From JAEUOS01 sp965279115 (GTDB taxonomy: Bacteria > Pseudomonadota > Gammaproteobacteria > Burkholderiales > JAEUOS01), in NCBI GenBank assembly GCA_965279115.1, contig OZ257137.1, forward strand, positions 5,766,001-5,830,000: DNA of 64,000 nucleotides, written 5' to 3'. Positions 17,801-24,002 of this stretch are shown here, piece after piece (within the stretch, counting starts at the first letter, position 1; each line of letters starts with the position of its first letter). The notes beneath the pieces are model-generated. The model was given only the letters and a program-made list of their open reading frames with translations. It ran no database searches and had not been told where the DNA came from. The translations under genes were made by a program, and so were the position numbers.

Positions 17801-18489
17801 CGGCGGTATGCCACGCCGCGGTGCTGTATGTGTTCCGTTCGCTGGTGGACGATGACATCCCGCTCAATGCCGGATGCCTCAAGCCGCTTTCGATCATCAT
17901 TCCGGAAGGTTCGATGCTCAACCCGCGTTATCCGGCGGCGGTGGTGGCGGGCAATGTGGAAACCAGCCAGTGCCTGACCGACACCATATATGGCGCACTC
18001 GGCGTGATGGGTGCCTCGCAGGGCACGATGAACAACTTCGTGTTCGGCAACGATCGTTACCAGTACTACGAAACCATTTCCTCCGGCAGCGGCGCGGGCA
18101 AGGGGTTTGACGGCTGCACCCCGGTGCAGACCCACATGACCAACAGCCGCATGACCGACCCGGAAGTTCTTGAATTCCGCTACCCGGTCCGGGTTGAAGA
18201 GCACTCGATCCGCTACGGGTCGGGTGGGTCAGGCAAATGGCGCGGCGGTCCGGGCGCCTTGCGACGCGTGCGTTTCCTCGAGAAGATGACCGCCGGCATC
18301 CTGTCCGGACACCGCGTTGTGCCGCCTTACGGGATGGCTGGAGGCGGGCCGGGCGAGGTCGGGCGCAATTGGGTGGAGCGCACGGACGGCAGCGTCACGC
18401 CGTTGGCAGGCAGCGACGAGACCGTATGCGAACCCGGGGATGTATTCGTGGTGCAAACGCCCACCGGAGGCGGCTACGGCGCCGCATGA
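14878..18489 (+). CDS. 5-oxoprolinase (ATP-dependent, fused HyuA–HyuB type)
   Basis: 1203-residue protein, the size of eukaryote-type ATP-dependent 5-oxoprolinase. Residues 1 to about 690 are the HyuA-like actin-fold ATPase half: the phosphate loop DRGGTFTDVVALD comes at the very start, with GFDMGGTSTDVS near 285 and FGGAGGQHACLIAD near 460. From about residue 697 (MLEIFNNLFMAIAEQMG) runs the HyuB half, with APYNGGTHLPD, GSRGHHADIGGISPGSMPP and the C-terminal GGGPGE. The enzyme hydrolyses 5-oxoproline to glutamate with ATP; relatives act on N-methylhydantoin or acetone. The fusion and motif spacing favour 5-oxoprolinase. No strong ribosome site precedes ATG 14878. Confidence 0.88.
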   Translation: MNQDTDSRWQFWIDRGGTFTDVVALDPDGKLHTHKLLSENPEQYRDAALAAIRHFLGVKAGQPIPGERIAAVKMGTTVATNALLERKGDRTVLFITRGFRDQLRIGYQNRPRIFDRHIILPELLYSEVVEVEERMGAHGDVVLPLDRERTRADLAASFARGFRAIAIVLLHGYRYSEHERIVAGLAREIGFTQVSVSHEVSPLMKLVSRGDTTVVDAYLSPILGRYVNQVAAELGGARLMFMQSSGGLTSADLFKGKDSILSGPAGGIVGMVQTAGAAGFERIIGFDMGGTSTDVSHYAGEYERAFETQVAGVRMRAPMMSIHTVAAGGGSILHFDGSRFRVGPDSAGANPGPAAYRRGGPLAVTDANVMLGKVQPKFFPSVFGADANEQLDGEVVARRFEALAAEIGAATGMTRSAQDVAEGFIQIAVENMANAIKKVSVARGYDITQYTLQCFGGAGGQHACLIADKLGMPRVYIHPYAGVLSAYGMGLADLTAMRERAIELRLETSARAALDNAFDTLASDAAAQIESQGVARALVTIRRRVHVRYEGTDSALVVDDGSVSEIKARFEAAYRMRYSFLMEHKALVVEAVSVEAIGRSGAAANAEFPWQSRSAGLAAAESVQMFSGGRSHTTPVYLRDAMRPGDHVAGPAIIAERNATTVVEPGWQCDVTAQNHLVLTRAVPRPRQTAIGTTADPVMLEIFNNLFMAIAEQMGLTLANTAYSVNIKERLDFSCAVFNQHGDLIANAPHMPVHLGSMGESIKTVIRENRGRMKSGNVYVLNAPYNGGTHLPDITVITPVFDAAGVEVLFYVGSRGHHADIGGISPGSMPPGSKVVEEEGVLIDNFLLVEEGRLRDAETRALLGSGQYPSRNIEQNMADLRAMIAANEKGVQELRRMVTEFGLDVVHAYMRHVQDNAEESVRRVIEVLKDGEFSYAMDHGAVIRVKVTLDKASRSGVIDFTGTSAQLPNNFNAPSAVCHAAVLYVFRSLVDDDIPLNAGCLKPLSIIIPEGSMLNPRYPAAVVAGNVETSQCLTDTIYGALGVMGASQGTMNNFVFGNDRYQYYETISSGSGAGKGFDGCTPVQTHMTNSRMTDPEVLEFRYPVRVEEHSIRYGSGGSGKWRGGPGALRRVRFLEKMTAGILSGHRVVPPYGMAGGGPGEVGRNWVERTDGSVTPLAGSDETVCEPGDVFVVQTPTGGGYGAA

Positions 18490-18513
18490 GTGTATGCAGC
18501 GAAGCGTGGGCGG

Positions 18514-18855
18514 TTATCCCTTGTCGGTACCGCCGGGAAACTTGTAGTAGGTGCGATTGAGGTGGTTGGTCACCTCGTCGATGTCCTTCTGCTCCCAGTT
18601 CTGGCCGATGTTGCCTTGCCAGCGCATGACCTGGGTGCGCAAGCCGGGTAGATCGGTGGCGATGCGCTTGTCGCGCCAGTGCATCTGGGTGGTGTGGCAG
18701 GCGACACAAAAGGTGGAATACAGCAACTCGCCGCGCGCCTGGGGAGCGCGGTCCTGTGCCGCAGCGGTTCCCGCCGCGGCACACCAGACCGCTAGCGCCA
18801 AGAGTCCCGGAAAGCCGGCATGCACTGCGACACGACATCCGGCGCTTGCGGTCAT
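18514..18855 (-). CDS. Small periplasmic c-type cytochrome
   Basis: 113 residues from ATG 18855. A signal peptide ends near TAAAQD (about residue 30), and one haem-attachment motif CVACH is at about residues 46–50. The sequence around it (YSTFCVACHTTQ, HWRDKR, QVMRWQGNIGQNW, HLNRTYYKFPG) matches a family of monohaem cytochromes common in betaproteobacteria. The Met in QVMRW or a later residue would be the sixth haem ligand; this is uncertain. It starts 5 bases after the stop of the thiolase gene on the same strand, although no functional link is known. Converges on the 5-oxoprolinase gene. Confidence 0.85.
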   Translation of the reverse strand: MTASAGCRVAVHAGFPGLLALAVWCAAAGTAAAQDRAPQARGELLYSTFCVACHTTQMHWRDKRIATDLPGLRTQVMRWQGNIGQNWEQKDIDEVTNHLNRTYYKFPGGTDKG

Positions 18856-18860
18856 GGCAC

Positions 18861-20045
18861 TTACATCCGCTCGAATATCGCGGCGATTCCCTGTCCGCCG
18901 CCGATGCACATGGTGACCAGCGCGTAACGGCCGCCGGTGCGGTGCAATTCGTAGATCGCCTTGACGGTGATCACCGCCCCGGTGGCGCCGATCGGATGGC
19001 CCAGCGAGATGCCACTGCCGTTCGGGTTGACCTTCCTGGGATCGAGGCCGAGTTCCCTGATGACACCCAGCGCCTGTGCAGCGAAGGCTTCATTGGCTTC
19101 GATTACGTCGATCTGGTCCAGTTTGAGCCCGGTCTTGCGCAGCAGTGCCTGGGTTGCCGGTACCGGTCCGAGGCCCATGATCTTTGGCTCGAGGCCGGCA
19201 TGGGCATACCCGACCAACCGGGCCATCGGCTTGAAGCCGTCACGCTCGGCGGCGGCAGCTTCCATCAATACGACCGCCGCAGCGGCGTCATTGATGCCCG
19301 AGGCGTTGCCGGCGGTGACGGTTCCGTCCTTCTCGAACACCGGCTTCAACTTGGCGAAATCGTCCGCCTTGGCATCGAGGCGCACATGCTCGTCGGTATC
19401 GAAGACGACGGTGCCCTTGCGCGACTTCATCTCGATGCCGAGGATCTGCTCCTTGAAGTAACCGGCGGCAATCGCCTTTTGCGCGCGCTGGTGCGACTCG
19501 AGCGCCAGCTGATCCTGCTGCTCGCGGGTGATCGCACATTGCCGCGCCACGTTCTCTGCGGTGACACCCATGTGGATCACGTTGAACGGGTCATGCAGCG
19601 CGCCGACCATCGGGTCGAGCATCTTGCCGTCGCCCATGCGCGCGCCCCAGCGGCTCGCTGGCAGCCAGTAGGGCGCCCGGCTCATCGCTTCGGCGCCGCC
19701 CGCCAGTGCCGCGTCGGCATCGCCAAGCAGGATGGATTGGGAGGCCGAAACAATGGCCTGCAGACCGGAACCGCACAGCCGGTTGACATTGAACGCCGGC
19801 GTTTCCAGGGGCAGGCCGCCATTGACTGCCGCCATGCGCGACAGGTACATGTCGCGCACATCGGTATTGACGACATGGCCGAAGGCGACATGGCCCACAC
19901 GCGCCGGGTCCACCTTGGCGCGCGCGACGGCCTCGCGGACCACGGAGGCTGCGAGATCAACCAGCGGTGTGTCCTTGAGCGCACCGCCAAAGGTGCCGAT
20001 TGCGGTGCGAACACCGGAAAGTACTACGACTTCACGTTGTGCCAT
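18861..20045 (-). CDS. bktB: Acetyl-CoA/beta-ketothiolase (BktB type)
   Basis: 394-residue thiolase II. The active residues are visible: Cys in NRLCGSGLQ near residue 90, His in GHPIGATGA near 350 and the second Cys in CIGGGQG near 380. The start at ATG 20045 (MAQREVVV) was chosen because AAGGAG lies 6 bases upstream; an in-frame ATG six codons earlier lacks one. Sequence features (DMYLSRMAAVNGG, GALHDPFNVIHMGVTAENVA) resemble Cupriavidus BktB, which condenses acyl-CoAs for polyhydroxyalkanoate or cleaves 3-ketoacyl-CoA. No phaB or phaC is nearby. Confidence 0.9.
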   Translation of the reverse strand: MAQREVVVLSGVRTAIGTFGGALKDTPLVDLAASVVREAVARAKVDPARVGHVAFGHVVNTDVRDMYLSRMAAVNGGLPLETPAFNVNRLCGSGLQAIVSASQSILLGDADAALAGGAEAMSRAPYWLPASRWGARMGDGKMLDPMVGALHDPFNVIHMGVTAENVARQCAITREQQDQLALESHQRAQKAIAAGYFKEQILGIEMKSRKGTVVFDTDEHVRLDAKADDFAKLKPVFEKDGTVTAGNASGINDAAAAVVLMEAAAAERDGFKPMARLVGYAHAGLEPKIMGLGPVPATQALLRKTGLKLDQIDVIEANEAFAAQALGVIRELGLDPRKVNPNGSGISLGHPIGATGAVITVKAIYELHRTGGRYALVTMCIGGGQGIAAIFERM

Positions 20046-20078
20046 GGCTTGCTCCTTGATCAACTGGTGTCATGTTAA

Positions 20079-20108
20079 GCCGCAAGTCTAGCCGCGTTCT
20101 CTTGCGGC
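20079..20108. promoter_or_regulatory. 8-bp inverted repeat in divergent promoter region
   Basis: GCCGCAAG and its exact complement CTTGCGGC are separated by 14 bases in the 176-base gap between the divergent bktB and DUF2461 genes. It is a candidate operator for bktB (34 bases upstream of the ATG) or an RNA hairpin. GCCGCAAG occurs a third time near 20157. No regulator gene is adjacent. Confidence 0.35.
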
Positions 20109-20221
20109 GGGCTGACGCATGTCAAACAGACGGATGCGACGTCGAAGGTATCGACGCCGCAAGGGGCGGCGGCGGCCGGCCGGCCCCACGGATTGCCTTA
20201 TGATGGGCGGAAACTCCTTCC

Positions 20222-20896
20222 ATGGGCAAGCGCATGAACGTTCGTGAACTGGTCAACTATCTGCAGGGGCTCAAAGAGAACAACAACCGCGCCTGGTTCG
20301 TGATGAACAAGCCTTCATACGACATCCTGCGCGCGGAATTCACGCAATTGGTCGCGCAGCTGATCGATGATGTATCGGCATTTGACCCGCCGGTCGCCGG
20401 GCAGGACCCCAGGAAGGCGCAGTTCCGCATCAATCGCGATATCCGGTTCTCGAAGGACAAGAGCCCCTACAAGTCGAATTTTTCCGCAGTCATCGCACCG
20501 GGAGGCAAAAAGGATCCGGGGTCGCATTACTATTTTCATGTCGACCACGAAGGCAAGGTGCTGGTGGCAGGCGGCTGCTACATGCCGCCTGCGGATGTCC
20601 TGGGGAGAATTCGCCGCCATATCGCCGATGAACCGGAGACCTTTTCGCGCCTGCTGCGGAAAAAGCGCATGTGGGGCCATTTTGGCGCTTTCGCCGAGGA
20701 GGGCAGGCTGGCGCGGCCGCCGAAGGGATTCGACGGCAAGCTCAAGCACATCGAGAACATCAAGCAGAAGAGTTTCATCGTCTGGACGGAAAGTTCGGTC
20801 AAGGGCATGGACGGCGCCGCCGTGCGCAAGCATGTCGCTGACGGGTTCCGGGAGGCCTTGCCTCTTGTGCAATGGCTGCGCGAAGCCACCAAGTGA
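20222..20896 (+). CDS. DUF2461 domain-containing protein
   Basis: 224-residue cytoplasmic protein of the DUF2461 family, recognised by the pattern LKENNNRAWFVMNKPSYD near the N-terminus, FRINRDIRFSKDKSPYKSNF near residue 80 and GGCYMPPADVLGRIRR near 120. The family's function is not established. Start ATG 20222 is used; an in-frame ATG four codons later (MNVRELVNYL) is equally possible and neither has a clear ribosome site. Its stop overlaps the start of the next gene (TGATG), implying coupled translation. Confidence 0.85.
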   Translation: MGKRMNVRELVNYLQGLKENNNRAWFVMNKPSYDILRAEFTQLVAQLIDDVSAFDPPVAGQDPRKAQFRINRDIRFSKDKSPYKSNFSAVIAPGGKKDPGSHYYFHVDHEGKVLVAGGCYMPPADVLGRIRRHIADEPETFSRLLRKKRMWGHFGAFAEEGRLARPPKGFDGKLKHIENIKQKSFIVWTESSVKGMDGAAVRKHVADGFREALPLVQWLREATK

Positions 20897-21561
20897 TGCG
20901 TCGCTGGCTCGATACCGCGCGGTTTTGTTTTTGGCTGGCCATGTTGGTCGGATGTTGCTGGCCAGCGCTGGCGCCGGCGGAGCCCATGTCGCGTGAAAGT
21001 GCCTTGCGCAACCTGGGTTCTTCCAGGGTGGCTGACCGTCGGGCGGCGGTGGTTAGGCTGGGTGAGATCGGGCGCATGCAGGATGCCGGCAGGCTTGCCG
21101 CCTTGTTGTTTGATGACGATGAAGCGATCCGTGCCGCGGCTGAGGCGTCGCTCTGGCGCGTGTGGTCGAGAAGCGGTGACCGCCGGGTTGACGCACTCTA
21201 CAGGAAGGGGCTGGCGGAAATGAATTCGGGTAGGGCCGAAGCGGCCCTTGCCACTTTCAGCGAGGTCATTCGGATCAAGCCGGATTTTGCCGAGGGCTGG
21301 AACAAGCGGGCAACGATTCTTTTCTTCCTGGAACGTTACAAGGAGTCGATCGCAGATTGCGAAGAGGTGCTGAAGCGAAATCCGCTTCATTTTGGTGCAT
21401 TGTCGGGTGTCGGCCAGAACTATGGTCGACTGGAGAACTTCGAACGGGCGCTGGTGTACTTCGAGCGGGCGCTGGCGATCAACCCGAATATGCAGGGCGT
21501 CGCCATGAACATCCTTGGGTTGCGCAAGTTGTTGACGGACAAGGCGAACCGCGCGATCTGA
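20896..21561 (+). CDS. Exported HEAT-repeat/TPR protein
   Basis: 221-residue protein. An N-terminal hydrophobic signal (about residues 10–30, ending PALAPAEP) is followed by HEAT-like helical repeats (about 35–85: NLGSSRVADRRAAVVRLGEI, GRLAALLFDDDEAIRAAAEA). Then come three TPR motifs (about 100–205: ALYRKGLAEMNSGRAEAALA; GWNKRATILFFLERYKESI; ALSGVGQNYGRLENFERAL). It is probably a periplasmic scaffold. The start is ATG 20896, which overlaps the DUF2461 stop. The HEAT plus TPR pairing in one small exported protein is uncommon; partners are unknown. Confidence 0.8.
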   Translation: MRRWLDTARFCFWLAMLVGCCWPALAPAEPMSRESALRNLGSSRVADRRAAVVRLGEIGRMQDAGRLAALLFDDDEAIRAAAEASLWRVWSRSGDRRVDALYRKGLAEMNSGRAEAALATFSEVIRIKPDFAEGWNKRATILFFLERYKESIADCEEVLKRNPLHFGALSGVGQNYGRLENFERALVYFERALAINPNMQGVAMNILGLRKLLTDKANRAI

Positions 21562-21680
21562 GGCCACCGCATGTCCGCGGCGCGTTGGCCAATCTGTGAC
21601 TTGTTTCACATTTTTTTGCAAATCGGCTCAGGATTTTTGCTGCGATGCCGTTTAGGAAGGCATGGGAAGCTACACCTTCC

Positions 21681-21709
21681 TTGACGTGGAAAAATGACAG
21701 TGGCATAGT
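21681..21709 (+). promoter_or_regulatory. Sigma70-type promoter of the DUF1631 gene
   Basis: TTGACG at 21681–21686, a 17-base spacer and CATAGT at 21704–21709, with an extended -10 TG just before it. It lies 48 bases upstream of the DUF1631 start, in an AT-richer 195-base gap after the HEAT/TPR gene. Confidence 0.55.
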
Positions 21710-21756
21710 TCGTTTATGCGAATGTCATATTTCTCCGCCCCATTGCAGGAAATACA

Positions 21757-23976
21757 ATGACCGACCAGACCCAGCAACACGTCCAGGCACCCGCGAAATC
21801 CGTTTTGTCGGAGTGCCGGGAAATCGCCCATGCCCGCCTTTGTGAAGTCATCGGAAAGGCGCTCGCGAAGATTGACGAAGACCTTTTCCAGCTGGCCGAC
21901 AAGACCTTGAAGCGCGCCGAACAGCAGGTATACCTCGACGCGATGACCCGGGTGCGCCAGCATCGGGCGGATATTCTCAAGAAGTTCGAGGAGTGCTTCC
22001 GGACGATTTATGACCAACGCCTGGACGGCACCAAGAGCGAATCCCAAGCCGCGCAGAAAGGCGCGACCGACCAGTTCGGTGGCATCGAGTTGTCCCTGGT
22101 ATCGGATTCGATCATCGAGACAGGAATCGCGATAGACCGACTGGCAAAAACAGTCCGTAGCGCCGCCGACAACCACGAAGTGCTGGGCATCCGCGCGCGA
22201 CTGGGCATGCTGCTCAACCGCGAGTCGCTGGAAGACGCAGACAATCCGCTCAGCCCGGAAGCAATCTTCGAAGCGCTGAAGCTTGCCTGCAACCATATCC
22301 CCGCCGAGGATGCGGTCAAGCAGGCGCTTCTGTCCGCGTTCCAGCCCTATCTGTCCAGTTCCATCACCCAGATATACCACGCGGTCAACGAGAGCCTGGT
22401 CGCCCACCACATCCTGCCGCGCATCCGGCATACGGTCAAAACCACGGGCGACCCGATGGGCGTATCCCAGCGCATGATGGGGTTGTCGGCGACCCAGCGC
22501 ATGAACGCGCTTTCGCAAAGCGGACGGATGGCGCAGTTCAACCCCGCTGCAATGGGAACACACGGGGGCTGGGGCGGGACCACCGGCGCCAGTGGCCCGA
22601 TGTCGATCGCAGCGATGCTTTCCGGCCTGGCGCAGGGCAATTCCATGGCGCGGGTCGAAGGCTTGCGCATGCTGGCCGACCCGGCACGCTTTGGAAGCGC
22701 GGAAAACGATGTTGCCGCAAGCGCCGGATTGCTTGAGTCCCTTGCGCGCATCCAGACCGAGGTCAATCTGGGCGCCGCCGCCGGCGTACTCGCGCCCGGT
22801 TACCTGCGCAGCCTTGATCGAACCCTGTTCGCCGACGGAACCCCGCTGGACCAGCTGACCGTCGAACTGGTTACCGTCGTCTTCGATTTCCTCAATGGCG
22901 ACGCCAGGATCGCCGAGTCGGTAAAGGGATTAATAGCCAGGCTGCAGATCGTTGCCGTCAAGGCCGCGCTCCTGGACCGCAGCTTTTTTGCGCGCCGCCA
23001 GCATCCGATGCGGCGCCTCCTCGACCGCATGGCGGATGCAGGGAGCGATCCGGCGATCGACCTCGCTGAAGACGGCGCTTTCCTGCGCGGTGTCAAGCAT
23101 ATCGTCGACGATCTTGCCGTCCAGTTCAAGGACAACAACGACAGCTTTGAAACCGCTCTCTCCGAACTCGACGTGCTGGTCAATCGGGAGCATGAGGCGG
23201 CCGAGGCGAGGGCGTCCGCCCATGTCGCCGCACTGGCCGCCCAGGAGGCCCGCAGCGCCGCCGATGCCGCCGCGCGCGCCGACATCGCCGCTCGTCTCAA
23301 GGAACGGACCCCGGACTTCATTCGTGATTTCCTGTCGAACGTGTGGGTGGGCGCGATCGTCGAAGCGCAGGTCAACAACACTTCCGGCGAAGACAGTGTC
23401 ACGGTAAGGTTGAACCTCGCCGCGGACCTGATATGGAGTGTGGAGCCGAAGGGCCGTGCGGACATCCCCGCACTGGCAGGCATGCTGCCCAAGCTGGTGC
23501 GCGGCCTGATCCGCGGCGTGGCCTGCCAGGGCATTGCCGACGAAGTCCGCCAAGCGTTCTTCAACCAGCTCATGAAGGCACACACCGAAGCGATCGCCGC
23601 CGCCAAGGCTTCAGTCGTCGAAGTGCCGTCACAACCCGTGCCCAGCCAGGCGGTCGATCCGCCGGTTCTCAAGGCGGTGCCCCTGATCGCGGTGAGTGAT
23701 GCCTTCGAGCGTACCGCTGTCGAACTCGCCAAGGGGGCGCTGGTCGATTTCAGCGACCAGCAAGGCAAGGAGCGCTACAAGCTGACCTGGGTGAGCCCGA
23801 AGAAGACCTTCTACCTCTTTACCAATGGCGTCACCCTGCGCCAGATGAGCGCAGGAATGCTGGCCGGGCTGTTTCGCCAGGGCCTGGCCGAGCTTTGCGA
23901 TGGCAGCGGGCCTGTGATTGATCGTGCGCTCGACGCTATGGGCACGCCGTCCCCTGCGGTTGAGCTTGCCGCGTAG
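21757..23976 (+). CDS. DUF1631 family protein
   Basis: 739-residue cytoplasmic protein of the DUF1631 family (often mis-annotated as thymidine phosphorylase). It is mainly helical. A recognisable N-terminal region (SECREIAHARLCEVIGKALA) is followed by a flexible Gly/Ala-rich linker near 260–290. A central segment LDRSFFARRQHPMRRLLDRMA near 410 is characteristic, then a coiled-coil-like Ala/Glu stretch near 475–520. The C-terminal 100 residues (KLTWVSPKKTFYLFTNGV) resemble a PilZ-like beta barrel in related proteins, suggesting cyclic-di-GMP or envelope signalling. That role is inference. It has its own promoter and converges on comEC. Confidence 0.85.
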   Translation: MTDQTQQHVQAPAKSVLSECREIAHARLCEVIGKALAKIDEDLFQLADKTLKRAEQQVYLDAMTRVRQHRADILKKFEECFRTIYDQRLDGTKSESQAAQKGATDQFGGIELSLVSDSIIETGIAIDRLAKTVRSAADNHEVLGIRARLGMLLNRESLEDADNPLSPEAIFEALKLACNHIPAEDAVKQALLSAFQPYLSSSITQIYHAVNESLVAHHILPRIRHTVKTTGDPMGVSQRMMGLSATQRMNALSQSGRMAQFNPAAMGTHGGWGGTTGASGPMSIAAMLSGLAQGNSMARVEGLRMLADPARFGSAENDVAASAGLLESLARIQTEVNLGAAAGVLAPGYLRSLDRTLFADGTPLDQLTVELVTVVFDFLNGDARIAESVKGLIARLQIVAVKAALLDRSFFARRQHPMRRLLDRMADAGSDPAIDLAEDGAFLRGVKHIVDDLAVQFKDNNDSFETALSELDVLVNREHEAAEARASAHVAALAAQEARSAADAAARADIAARLKERTPDFIRDFLSNVWVGAIVEAQVNNTSGEDSVTVRLNLAADLIWSVEPKGRADIPALAGMLPKLVRGLIRGVACQGIADEVRQAFFNQLMKAHTEAIAAAKASVVEVPSQPVPSQAVDPPVLKAVPLIAVSDAFERTAVELAKGALVDFSDQQGKERYKLTWVSPKKTFYLFTNGVTLRQMSAGMLAGLFRQGLAELCDGSGPVIDRALDAMGTPSPAVELAA

Positions 23977-24002
23977 GACAGACCGGGCGGGTCGCGCGGC
24001 GT

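Noticed and set aside
16711..18204. 497-codon minus-strand open frame inside the 5-oxoprolinase gene
   Set aside because: The plus-strand frame has intact family motifs throughout; the antisense frame has none.
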